Shown: piece after piece, positions 23,813 to 34,384 of the stretch
Numbering within the stretch: the first letter of the stretch is position 1
Layout: the number at the start of each line of letters is the position of its first letter
Source of the DNA: Cytospora piceicola
Taxonomy: Eukaryota; Ascomycota; Sordariomycetes; Diaporthales; Cytosporaceae
Direction of reading: 5' to 3'
DNA length: 64,000 nucleotides
Assembly: GCA_023375675.1 (NCBI GenBank)
Contig: JALQBC010000002.1
Span: 806,001 to 870,000, forward strand
Translations under genes and position numbers: made by a program
The notes under the pieces: generated by a model
The model's database searches: none
Told to the model about the DNA's origin: nothing
Seen by the model: only the letters and a program-made list of their open reading frames with translations

Positions 23813-24726
23813 CTAGAAGGTAGCAGAATCCAGGTTCTTGACGAAGTTGTCGTCCTTGAAGGGCACGTTCGCGCTGCCGAAGTCCACGGTGTTCAGGGCA
23901 TTCTGGGCAGCCACAGGCAGGCTCTCCCAGGCGACAAGCGGCTGGGACCCGCCGGTCTCGCTCGACAGCTCGACGGCGTGGTTGACCGGCCAGGTGCTCT
24001 CGTACTGGAGCAGCGGCTTCGTCCCCGAGAGCCCGTAGCCATCCGTGGAGCACGACCAGCCGCCGTGGGCGGACGGGCAGACGGCGGCGATGTTGTCCGC
24101 GGTCGTCGACGTCGACGAGGTGAGGTAGACGATGGCGCCCTCCCAGTCGTGACGGTGGCCAAGGCCGTCGGAAGGCGAGTCCTTGGGGAAGTACCTGGTA
24201 GTGTATCGCCATGTCAGTTTGGCTCAAGCTGGAACAGGGTCGGGGCTGGGTGGTTTCTTGTCTTATACGTACCACGAGTACATCAGCGCGTAGTAGCTGC
24301 CGTGCTGGGCACCACGGACGTAGATCTGGCCCGTGCTAGAGCTGCAATGACCATTGGAAGAACCCGAATCTTGGAGCCCTCCGCTGTGATAAGGAGATAG
24401 TATCAGTTTGATGTCTTGTGTCTTGCATGGTGGTCCATGAAACGGTGTCGATCATGTAGATCAAACACCTGACCAAATAGGGGTAATTCAAGGGAAACTC
24501 ACCTGGTGTCTCCCGCAGCATTGACAGCTGGGAAAGGAACGCAGCCGTTGACAACCTTGAGAAGGGGCTGGTAGGCCAGGTAAACATCGCCGGTGGTACC
24601 AGATGGTACGGTCTGGGCGAAACCAACGACCTCGTCGTGACCAATGGTGGCCCGAGGGCTCAGCGGCGTAGCTGTTGCGACTGCTGCCACGGCGGCGACA
24701 GAAAGGAGAGATTGAAGAATAGCCAT
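23813..24726 (-). CDS. Necrosis- and ethylene-inducing-like protein (NLP, NPP1 domain)
   Basis: Three exons (24726-24503, 24383-24273, 24194-23813) with introns of 119 and 78 nt keep the frame and predict 238 residues, the usual NLP length. A signal peptide covers about the first 20 residues. The family heptapeptide GHRHDWE is intact at 24160-24140 (residues 124-130). There are four cysteines in the mature part: the pair common to NLPs plus a second pair around the HGGW segment, which suggests a type II-like form. NLPs are secreted and many bind glycosylated sphingolipids of eudicot membranes and cause leakage; others are not toxic. No frameshift or early stop is seen, so the gene appears intact. 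Activity cannot be judged from sequence. A repeated promoter motif lies upstream. Confidence 0.95.
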
Positions 24727-26752
24727 GATGACGGAAGATGCTTTGTACTGGGACAGAATGTTGTAGTAGAAGAATGGGTCAATGTTGGTTGATACTCGGG
24801 ATAATATTCACTCTCAGCTCGGGGGCAGGATGGTATTTAAGCAACTCAGAAACCTTATACGTCGTATCCTGACTGACTTGAGCGACTCGAGGACTGCAAA
24901 TGTCGTATTCCGTCTTGAGCACCTTGAAGGCATATACGTTGTATTCTACATAGTAAGTTCAGCAGCCTGAACTCTATACGTCGTAATTCGAAGGGGTCCA
25001 AGACCAGCATGATCACTCAGATCGTGTCGTTGACGCCCGTGGGCAACAAACATTGGTTCGGGAGTTGTCCCTGTCAAGTTGGTGCCACTTAAACTCCATT
25101 TCAGGGATGCCCAGGTGGGCCTCTGAGCCACTATATGTGTTCCACTCTAGGGCTGATCAAGACCAAATTGGAACATGATACCTTTGTATAAGCTGCATCC
25201 TACTCAATATAATTCCAAGACCTTAAGTGCTTCAGAGATTCGGGAGCTTTGGTGGCCAATAGGAGGTCACCTTGACTAGTGGGGCCCGCTTCGGCAAGCA
25301 GGCCGTTGGGTCCCACCTTAATATTTCAAGCGCCCCTGCGTCAAACCTTCCATAGTCCTGAATGACACACAAGCATATTATTTGATACCCGGTATGGTTC
25401 CTACAGGAGCTACAGAGAGCTCGGTGTATGATGCGCTTCACTTCAGGCAAGTTGACGCGAAGCGGCCCATGCTCAGCTCAGCTGCCCTGCTGCCCTAGGG
25501 TACACTCCATGAACGGCGACTCATGAGCAGCATGCAACTGCATCATGCATTCCTTCCGGGACGTCGGTGAACCTCCGGCTGTCCGTGGCAGAACAGTTTA
25601 CCTGGGGTCCAAAATCGTCACGGCAGCACCCTGCATGCCAAGTCGAATAAGTTAAAGTTCTCGGTCTTGCTCTCCGGTGGAGGAACGCCAAGTGTGTGTC
25701 CGCTTCACCTTTTCCCTTTCCCGCTCTGCACGTAGTGGGTCCCTGTCACCAAGTGCACATGTGCCCACCCTTCCAATGTGCAATGTGGTGCGAGAGTGCC
25801 CCTATCAATGGAGTTCTGCTTCAATAGCTACATGATGGAACGCTGTTTACAGCAAGCTGTCTTGTCCTTCGGCATTGGTCTCCAAATATTTGAACCTTCT
25901 CGGTGTCAAGAGGTTAACCGCCAAGTAAGAGGTCCATGGGATGTTCGCCAAGTGTGGATCCAACGTCCTCAGCCAAGACGGCCACTGCCTAGCACTTCTT
26001 GAGACTTCCGAACCACCTGGGCAGTATCTACTTTACGATCTTCACCTTCTGTTCTGAAATTTCGCTTCAGGCTTGGCATCGTTCGCAAACAGCTCGTCCG
26101 AACTTTATGTCATGACGAAGAGAATGTCTTTCATTCTACGCTGAAGATCATCTTGCCCCTTGTGTTGAGGGAGCTAGTGCTCGGTGGTCTGTTGAGGATG
26201 TGCTTCATATTGGCCGCATCAATGTTGGAGAGACAGAAGGTCTGCCGTATTTTGTTGGATGAGCCATCTCTCGTGCAAATTTTTTTTCCTCCAGGTACTC
26301 AACAGTCCTCAGTCACAGTCAATAATCATTGAGGATTGAAAATTGAGAATTTGATACAGAACAAAACACCTTGAGGCCGTGGTCGTAGACGTGATGGTGA
26401 TGATACGTTCAAGTCGCGAAGCGTGAAGGAGGAATGAGAAATGAGGAGTAAGGTCGAGAATGGAGGGCCTTTACTGTACTCACATCACATGTGCAGCGGG
26501 GTATTTGTCAGCTGGAATGACGTGAGAGCTTCGAAACACCATTGAACAGTGACGGTGATTTGAAATTCGGACAAGCAGCCAGTGCAGTAATGATATAAAT
26601 CTGAATTAAATCTCCCATCCCGACGGTCCTGAACTATCGCCAGTCGGTCAAATCAGTAGTCAGAAGATCACACCTCACCTGACTCTAGCTCTACCCGGGA
26701 ATTGCTGAGGATTGAAGAATCGAGACATCTGGAGCATCTGGATCATATCAAC
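24727..26752. other. Intergenic region, 2.0 kb, between divergent NLP and GST genes
   Basis: No gene supported. It holds the NLP promoter with four related motifs at 24856-24989 and a TTAAATA element (minus strand, about 24833-24839). The GST side is AT-rich with a short poly-T run near 26280. Nothing else recognised. Confidence 0.5.
24856..24989. promoter_or_regulatory. Four copies of a TAYGTYGTA-type motif in the NLP promoter
   Basis: Related 14-15-mers occur at 24856 (TATACGTCGTATCC), 24898 (AAATGTCGTATTCC), 24932 (ATATACGTTGTATTC) and 24975 (TATACGTCGTAATTC). All have the same orientation and are spaced 34-43 bp apart, 130-265 bp before the NLP start codon. The spacing and repetition suggest binding sites for one regulator; no known factor is claimed. 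Confidence 0.5.
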
Positions 26753-27814
26753 ATGGCAGCACACATCGTCAGCCTTCTCCCCTACAACACTTATCATCCA
26801 AAAGACCACTGACTGATGGTGGTATAGACTTATCAAAAGGACGGCCAATTCACCCGGCCCGCCAGCACATTTCGGAATTTCATCTCCCGGGAACCAGGCT
26901 CCAAGTTCCCACCCGAAGCCAATCGTTACGCCCTGTATGTATCTCCCGGGTGTCCCTGGGCGCACCGGACTCTCATCGTCCGCTACCTCAAGGGTTTGGG
27001 CTCTCTTATAGACGTCTACCTCGTGAGCATGAATATGGGCCCTGAGGGATGGTTCTTCACCGGGGAGGACGGCTCGCCGCCTGAAGACCCATTGCACGCC
27101 GGCTTCACGAAGCTAAAGCAGCTGTATGAGCACGCGGACCCGGAGTATAAGGGCAGATACACGGTGCCGGTCCTGTGGGACAAGAAACTGGATAAGATGG
27201 TGAACAACGAGAGTTCCGAGATCATCCGCATGTTCTACGCGGAGTTCGACGACCTTATCCCCGAGCCCCTCAGGGAGGTCACCAAGGAGAAGAACGGCGG
27301 CGGCATCTTCCCGGAGAGACTCAGGGGCGAGATCGAGGAGATGAACGGGTGGGTCTACAACACGGTCAACAACGGCGTGTACAAGACCGGGTTCGCAACT
27401 ACCCAGGACGCGTATGAGGCGAACCTGTACCCTATCTTCGAGTCCCTGGACCGCCTGGAGGGCATCCTGGCCGAGCACGGGAAGCCGTATCTGTTTGGCG
27501 ATCACATCACCGAGGCGGATGTGCGGCTCTACACCACGCTGGTGCGCTTTGATGTGGCGTACCACAGCGTTTTCATGTGCAACCGCAAGTCGATCCGTCA
27601 CGATTATCCAGCACTGTACCTGTGGCTGCGCCGGCTGTACTGGGACAGGGATGAGACCGGGGAGGTGAGGGGGGCTTTCTATAAGTCGACCGAGCCGTTT
27701 ATGAAATACTATGGGAGTGGCTATGCCTCGGCGAGGAATAGGGTTGTATTCCAGGCGAAGGTGCCTTTGATCATCCCTGCTGGGCCGGCGGTGTTGATTG
27801 ATCCTTTGCCTTGA
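26753..27814 (+). CDS. Xi-class glutathione transferase (glutathionyl-hydroquinone reductase, ECM4-like)
   Basis: A 15-nt first exon (26753-26767) joins through a 60-nt intron (CTGAC branch, TATAG acceptor) to 26828-27814, giving 333 residues. The thioredoxin-like N-domain has the CPWAHR site with catalytic Cys47. Then come GRYTVPVLWDKK and NNESSEIIRMF (the cis-Pro and glutathione-binding Glu-Ser). The helical C-domain has FGDHITEADVRLYTTLVRFD, typical of class Xi. These cytosolic enzymes reduce glutathionyl-hydroquinones back to hydroquinones and serve quinone detoxification. The GTCAGC donor is weak, so the start exon is less sure than the body. The enzyme would fit with aromatic-ring metabolism by the nearby dioxygenase and quinone-type reductase. 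Confidence 0.92.
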
Positions 27815-28696
27815 GCATGAGGTATAGCGTGGATGCGAAAGGCATGTTGTAGTTCAATATCTATGGAGGGGCTTCTACCTACAGCTGGACATCGATGGCA
27901 ACCTCTTGACGCTTAAAGTTGTTGTGGGCTAGTATGAGCTGTTTATAGTGTGATGATGACTTTTAAGGGTACTATATAAGTACTTGGGTAGGTACATGAT
28001 AGTCATGGAGCGTCTCGGTCACGCAGGCCCTCGGCAGCGCTCAACAACTTATACCTAACTCTCAGGGGCATTTTCCTCGTTATTTCCGACAAGTGACAGT
28101 CTGTTATATAAACTAAGACTGCAATAACTCGTATCATTCATTGATACCCTGGTGGGGCCCTCTCGGCTCCAAATAATGTACATACCTAAGTATCTACCTA
28201 CTTAAGTGAGTACTCGATTGTACTGTGGTAGGTGCATAAGTCACGACATGCAAACTTCAGTAATGGAACAACCCCAGATCAATAATCTGACAACACAGGA
28301 CTCCAACGTACTAGTTGAAATCTTCTGACAATGAGACCTGTTATCCAACGTCTTATTTCTCAGCTCGAAGTAGCCCGGAACCCGAGACATACTTGTGTAC
28401 ATACAAGGACTTAGGGGCTTCTCGTGGCCCCACTTTAAGTGGTGCGCTCTCCACCGCAAAGACGTACATGTAAGCAGCGTTGATAACGGCCCATTGCAAA
28501 GGGAGCGAAGGATCGAGGCTCTGTCTTGTTCTAGATTGCTGGAAGAAAGTAAGTCGGCATTTTATCGACCCGCGGATTGTTACTTTCTACCAGGGTCAAA
28601 GTTTGAAAGGACAAACATCACTCAACTCACCCAATCTGTCTGGCTTTACTGGCACGGGAACGACGCTCTAAAAGGTCTCAAACTACAAATACCATC
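27815..28696. other. Intergenic region
   Basis: AT-rich, with several TACCTA/TAGGTA half-motifs near 27985 and 28190. No gene seen; the end is the GNAT promoter. Confidence 0.5.
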
Positions 28697-29320
28697 ATGT
28701 CAACAGGCAGCCCACCAGCCCAGCCAAGATATACCCTGGAGCCGATGAACCTCCACGACCAGGCCGAGGCCGATGAGCTCCTCCGCCAGCGCAAGCTATG
28801 CGGCTGGGATAACACGCCCGAGTTTATAATCAAGTTCCGAGACGCAATGGACGCCAGGACTAAATCCCTCTTCTGGATCAAGCCGGCCTCGCAGCCAGAC
28901 CTCCGCCTCGGTCACATTTCCCTCGACAGCGAGGCACACCCACCGAACCTGGAGCTCGCCAACCCACACGACAAGTCGGTCCTCACCATTGCGACCTTCT
29001 ACGTCCTGCCGGAGCATCGCGGCGGGGGCATCGGGCGGGCGGCCGTGGAGAGCCTGGAGAAGTGGGCCACCACCGAGCCGTACGGGTCAAGGAACTGCAA
29101 GGTTGTTGCCCTGACTACTATCTCAAGGAAGTATGCTGAGGACGACGAGATGAGAGTCGAATATAAGAGGATGGCTGGAGTGGAGCCGGTGCCGAAGGGG
29201 GCGTCTAACGAAGACTGGTATGCGAGGATGGGATATACCAAGTGGATGGAGAGACCCCTATATCCAGGTCCTGACGGTTACAAGTTTCTGGCTGCGTACT
29301 TGAGGAAGCGAATTGCTTGA
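28697..29320 (+). CDS. GNAT-family N-acetyltransferase
   Basis: An intronless frame of 207 residues from the first ATG. The acetyl-CoA-binding motif A is present as FYVLPEHRGGGIGRAAVESLE (residues about 102-122, R/Q-x-x-G-x-G/A form). A C-terminal block EDWYARMGYTKWMERPLY resembles motif B. The N-terminus lacks a targeting signal, so it is probably cytosolic. GNATs move an acetyl group onto amines of small molecules or proteins; the substrate here is unknown. It lies between the Xi-class transferase and the flavoprotein/P450 pair. Confidence 0.85.
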   Translation: MSTGSPPAQPRYTLEPMNLHDQAEADELLRQRKLCGWDNTPEFIIKFRDAMDARTKSLFWIKPASQPDLRLGHISLDSEAHPPNLELANPHDKSVLTIATFYVLPEHRGGGIGRAAVESLEKWATTEPYGSRNCKVVALTTISRKYAEDDEMRVEYKRMAGVEPVPKGASNEDWYARMGYTKWMERPLYPGPDGYKFLAAYLRKRIA

Positions 29321-30966
29321 AGAAGCCGAAGTATATACAGGTTCGAGAGTTCTTGGCGGAAAGGGTGAGAGCTTCCCCCGCCTCCCAAGGTTCGCTAGGC
29401 CGCAAATGAGAATGTCTAATTTTGTCATCACCATCTCAAAGAAGCTGTGTTCTCTTCCCCTGATCGATGATCACAAGGATTGAAATCTTAGGTAGTAGAC
29501 TCAGATGGCAAAATTGTTGAAAGGACGATATCAATCTATTGCAAAGCATTCATAACTTTGACTGTATTCCTATGCTGGCCGGAACCGGAGTACTCTGAAA
29601 GGCGGTCTAGAAACCGTACTTAGGTGGTTGCCGGTAATTTATCCAGAGATGGGATACATTGAACTACTTCTATATTTAGCTAGTTTGAAGTAATCATATC
29701 TGTAAGAATTACAGGGAACATTCGGATATCGGTATTCCTTCATTTTTGGTATAGGTCCAGATGTCAACTCGCACGATAATAATTATACCTACTGACGCAA
29801 TGGCCAGGGTCATCACCCACGGCCCCTGTCGTTGTGCCTGTGGCGGTGACGAAAGACTAGTCCCTTTTTTTCTAAACATAAAACAAAATGCTACTGATAT
29901 GTCTTTGCTTGTCGTAGCGCCCTAGAATGACGGACCTTTAACAGCGTTTGCCGGGTTTGCGGGGAGCGGCACATTGAATGCTTGCCCAGGTGGGCGCACT
30001 GCCACTTCGTTGTTATAACTATCCAGGACCTCTCCAGTTATAGAAGAATAGAGTCAAGTCGGATACGTCATTGGTAGTCTCAATCTCCCATTGATAGGGT
30101 TTCCCTTCTGATCTCTCCTGATCAGTAGAATGAGGCACCTGCAGGCAAGTAATATGTATTGTCTATTTCGTCTAATTATCTATTCACCCGGCATCCCATC
30201 GGTGACCTCTCTGAGGATTTGATCGCCACAAGTCTTTCCGGCTTTCTTTTCTTTCTCCTTTATAAACCTGATGTATCTTCTTAATTCCTCCCTTTCTCCC
30301 CCCAGTTCTCTCCGTCATTTTTGGCAGGACCAAACTTTCTTGATGATCTGCAAGTGACAAATCTGACATGGCCGTAACTATCGACTAATTCCACCAAAGA
30401 TCTTATGATCTTCATCCTCTCGGGCTTGGCTTTCTCACCGAGACCCGAGATTTCAAGCTATGTAAGCTGAGTGGCTAAGGAGCTCAGGTGTAATAGACCG
30501 AGCTGGCCAGTACAATGTGAGATCCGAAACAAGCTCTTGATCCTGTGTAAGTGTTCTGATGAAGGAATACTTCCAGCCTGCCGACATAGCTGTGCCCATT
30601 GATCAACATACATGCAGTTTAACATTTAGGCTCTTTACTGAGGCACTGTCACGAGGCTTCCAGTTTATGAGCCGTGGGCAAAATAAGCCCTAGTGTAGAG
30701 CGGACTGGCCAATTAAGAAAACAGTAGAGGAGTCATCTGTGTTCTGCTTCACTCCTCGGTGTGATTAGAGTTTCGGTATATGTGTTCCCGTTGGACGATG
30801 TCACTACAGTTCTTCGTTGGCCAACCAAGGGGTCTCATAGTATGAGGTAGACGGCTGAATGAAGGATTTGGTATCACTGTCGGTAACCGTTAGTGTTTAC
30901 GTCAACTGTAGTAGTGGTTACTCCTGGGCCCACATACCAGGGGAAATGGTTGCAGTGTGTGAGACT

Positions 30967-31096
30967 AAGGAGAAGAGAAGGGGAAGAGGAGGGGAAGAGG
31001 GGAAGAGGAGGGGAAGGGGAAGAGGAGGAGAGGAGGAAGAGGAGGAGAGGAGGAGAGGAGGAGGAGGAGGAGAGGAGGAAGAGGAGGAGAGGAGAA
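30967..31096 (+). repeat. Uninterrupted purine tract, 130 nt
   Basis: Every base from 30967 to 31096 on the plus strand is A or G, made of GGGGAAGAGGA and GGAGGAAGA units. Frames read through it only as Glu/Arg/Gly repeats and are not real genes. Mirror-like purine tracts can form triplex DNA. Confidence 0.9.
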
Positions 31097-31163
31097 CAAC
31101 GGGGAAAGTGAATGAGATCAGATTGACATGGCCCAGTTTCAAACATGAATAGCTGAGGGCAAA

Positions 31164-31198
31164 TTACTTTCCTCGGGGAAAGTAAGAAAGTATATAAA
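31164..31198 (+). promoter_or_regulatory. Inverted repeat next to TATA box of the Cys-rich protein gene
   Basis: TTACTTTCC (31164-31172) and GGAAAGTAA (31177-31185) form a perfect 9-bp inverted repeat with a 4-nt spacer. TATATAAA follows at 31191-31198, 125 bases before the ATG. The arrangement suggests an operator-like site touching the core promoter. Confidence 0.55.
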
Positions 31199-31322
31199 GA
31201 ACGACGAGTTCCTCTTCAAATTCTCCAGATGTCCCTGTTTCTTCACCACATCACTGCCAGTGTCAACTCGAACGCAATATTCAGACCAGCCTCTCACAAA
31301 CGTTCTTCAACACCGCTCAAAC

Positions 31323-31599
31323 ATGAAGTTCTTCGCACTCCTCCCCTTCCTCGCCATCGGCACCCTCGCCGCGGACTGTGGAAGCATCTTGCCATCATGC
31401 AGTGGTGGATATATCACCGGGCAGACCTCATGCCTGTGCGATGGCCAAGCTCCCATCTGCGACCTCTGGATCTGCCCCGAGTCTGACAACCGACCCGTAA
31501 GTATCACACCAGACAGTTTCCAAATCATTGAAGAATAATAGCTGATGGAGTATATAGATGGTCTGTGGACAGGACAGCACCGGCTGCGTGTGGGTTTAA
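31323..31599 (+). CDS. Small cysteine-rich secreted protein
   Basis: Two exons (31323-31496, 31558-31599) with a 61-nt intron (GTAAGT donor, GCTGAT branch, TATAG acceptor, phase 0) give 71 residues. The signal peptide is MKFFALLPFLAIGTLAA. The mature part of about 54 residues holds eight cysteines (positions 19, 26, 37, 39, 46, 51, 61, 68), enough for four disulfides. The spacing does not match CFEM or hydrophobin patterns. It looks like an apoplastic effector or antimicrobial-type peptide, but the function is unknown. A further 3' exon ending in more cysteines is conceivable near 31640; the short form is simpler. Confidence 0.65.
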
Positions 31600-32339
31600 G
31601 GACATTGGACTTTGAGGTCTCAAGTGCACCCAAAACTGCATGCGTTAGTCCACATAACCTTACACGTTCTGGACGACCGAAGGCTCTAACATGTTGCCAG
31701 AGAATGAAATGGAACGAAGATTACTTTCTTTTGAGTGGGATTGTTGTGATGTACTGAAGAAGTACAATTGCTGAAGGAAGGGAAATCTCTTGAGGGATAT
31801 CTCTTACTTCTTTATCTGAACTTGTGTCATACACTTACTTAAGTAGCTATGTAGCCACTCACTAAGATCCAAACCTGCCCGGGCATTCAGGCAAATAATG
31901 GTTCTAATTGTTGTGTATAACCTCATTGGGAGCTGTATTGTCTGTTGTGTATGTGTCATCCGTGAATCCCTTCAACATTTGAAGGGGCCGGTCTTCGGTC
32001 ACCGATGGTCATTTTCAAGTATAGGGGGGGGGGCCACAGGTATGAGAGGCTAATGGTAAGAGACTGTACTGGTAGCAAAATATTGATCAGTTAACGATAA
32101 CAGAGGTAATTCACCTTGAACTACTACTCTGATTATTTCATACGTAGAGAGGTATTTATCAATAGTACACTTAGATAGTAGTTTAAACAGTGAAATGACA
32201 TTTGTCGCTAAAAAGGCGACGTGAACTCCCCCAGTACCCACCATATTTCCCATACCGTAACTTATATCCAGTGGTCCAAAATATTACAGAAAGCCCCTTA
32301 AAACATAACCCTCGACTGTGACATCTTCGTTTCCAACTC
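31600..32339. other. Intergenic region
   Basis: AT-rich, with a 10-G run at 32024-32033. No gene or terminal inverted repeat that I can support. Confidence 0.5.
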
Positions 32340-33447
32340 TCAACTTAATGCCTTCACTTGCTCAGCCTGCAACTGTGCAGTCAAGCCACTACCAGCCAGA
32401 GATCCTCCATATATCGCATTCGGAATCACACGTACTTGTGAGGCCGCATCTCCGGCAGCGAAAACACCATGTACACTCGTCTCGTTGTAGGGTGCATTGA
32501 CCTTGATCTCCCCCTGAGGGCCTGTCTCGAGGCCGAGCTGCTCAACAAAAGGCCCATTCATCTCAATGAGGGGATGGTGAGTCTTGAAGCACCACGTTAA
32601 CAACAGGTCCACAACTAATAAAGCAATACGAAGACGATCGGGTCAAGAATTACTTACGATGAACGATTCCTTGATCTGGGTCCCATCCTCTAGCGTCACC
32701 AGAACCTCCGACGCCTCGTACGACACCATCTTAAGGCTCCTGATGGCACGCTTCTCGATAATGACTCTCGACTGGAAGTCGGGCCTCCAGGCGTTTGCCT
32801 GCACCTCGGATGCGACATCCTCATTGCCATTGGTGTAGATCCTGAGAGTCTTGGAGAACCGCAGCGCCATGTTGCCCACCTGCGACACGACAGCCGATTT
32901 CGCAAACGTATCAAAGGCGAACAAGCCAGCAGACTCTGCACCTTTCTCCTCGTATCCATCGCAGAAGAGGCAGTGGAAGCTGTAAATGGCGTCAGTGTTC
33001 TTTCCTGATAGTCACATCCAAGAGGGAGGGGGAAATTCAAGCTCACATGCCGCGGCCCCAACAGTACCCATAGCCCTCTATCTGGGGCATGATATCCTGC
33101 ACGCCAGTAGCCAGCACCACCTTCCTTCCCTCGTAGAGATGGCCCCAGCCATCCTTCACCTGGAAGTTGCCATTTTCCAGCTTCCTGACCTCTTCGACAT
33201 GAGCTTTCTTGAACTTGAGGGTGTCATAGCGCCTCAGGAGATCCCCCTTGGCCTTGGTCCTGAAGACCTCTGGGTCAACGTGGTCGAAACCAGGAACGCC
33301 GTGCAAATGCTCTGCACGAGAGTTGCGGTATACACCTGAGTCGAACACAATGGCCGTGTGTAGTTGTCGTACGATGGTGGAGGCGACTGTCAGGCCTGCC
33401 GGCCCGCCGCCAATGATGAGGACGTCAACAACTTTGTCGGAAGGCAT
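32340..33447 (-). CDS. Thioredoxin-reductase-like FAD/NAD(P) oxidoreductase (GliT-type)
   Basis: Three exons (33447-33047, 32979-32658, 32582-32340) with introns of 67 and 75 nt give 321 residues. Near the N-terminus VLIIGGGPAGLTVA is the FAD-binding GxGxxG fold. The join at the first intron restores HCLFCDGYEE with the redox Cys137 and Cys140. The C-terminal GVFAAGDAASQV is the second FAD contact. The size and HCLFC site resemble the fungal dithiol oxidases of the gliotoxin GliT group and related thioredoxin-reductase-like proteins rather than classical TrxR. These close or protect dithiols in small molecules; the substrate is unknown. It lies 937 bp downstream of a P450 on the same strand. 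The ATG at 33447 was chosen because the frame before it has no ATG. Confidence 0.9.
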
Positions 33448-34384
33448 ATTGTGTAGAAATAGAGTCAATATGTTTAAATGTTACTATGGTATCTTCTTTC
33501 TGAGTACGGACCAGTCCTGGGTGTTCTTCCCTATTATACTTCCGATTCCGGGGTACTTCCTGGAGGGAAGGGGAGATGGGAAGATGGGCTCACAATAATC
33601 ACCTGTTTGAGTCAGGTGGCTCAGCCACAATCCCCCTCTTACGTTGACTTGGCGGGCTTCCCAGATAGATCAGCCGACTTGCTCGAAGGGGCAAGTCGGT
33701 CAGCGAATCCGGATTCTCTTCGGTGTCTTTTGCAGCTTAACACGGGGTTCCGGAAGCCGGAGCGGTCCACCGGGCCCGGGCCTGTTCATGTTTCCGAGTC
33801 ACAGTATATACTGGACGTCGCCGGGATCCTCGGAGACGGACGGGGAACTCCTGTGTCCGGACCCGGATATATGGTTTGTTCTGAGTTCTTAAGCATCCCC
33901 TTCTAAGCGATTCCACTGAATAAGATGTCTGCTGTCGCATTCACTTCTTCCTAGATACCGATGGCCCCCGAAATATCTGGCACACAGCCCCTGTCCACAC
34001 CTAATAACGACCTGCAATTCATGCCCAAGTCAGGTCGGCTTAGAATCAGAAGTGCTCCCTATTTTCCGTCCGATAATTCAAACACCTCAAAACTGCTCTT
34101 ACGTACACAAAACTGGATCGTGGTACTGCTCGTATGAGCTATGTGGACGTTGTCATATTTGTGCCCAGGTGGCCTGTCACACTAACAGTGGAACGACGGA
34201 CACTTCCTACCACGCCGAGTCATAGAGCAGAATAACTTATGAGCACCTCACGCTATTGAAACGTACGATATCCAATACATCAACACCGAGCTTCAACACT
34301 CCTTAGTGTGGCCAGTCATACTTTTATTGATCACCTCCGGTACGGTCAATGCCTAGTGACCTCAGCGCTTGCGCCGACACTCAA
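33448..34384. promoter_or_regulatory. Promoter region of the thioredoxin-reductase-like gene with palindromes and CGG triplets
   Basis: A 9-bp inverted repeat CCGACTTGC...GCAAGTCGG (33674-33699) and a perfect 12-bp palindrome GAATCCGGATTC (33705-33716) lie 230-270 bp before the ATG. CGG/CCG triplets are dense from about 33705 to 33865. Zn2Cys6 regulators bind paired CGG triplets, so this is a candidate control region; no specific factor is known. No gene is present. Confidence 0.4.

Larger units (their letters stand above)
29321..31322. other. Gene-free region, 2.0 kb
   Basis: AT-rich DNA without supported genes. Its last 400 bases are the promoter of a small cysteine-rich protein and hold a 130-nt purine tract, a 9-bp inverted repeat and a TATA box. 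Confidence 0.55.

Noticed and set aside
30859..31152. Glu/Arg-rich and Ser/Leu/Pro-rich frames on both strands
   Set aside because: Products of the purine tract; not coding.
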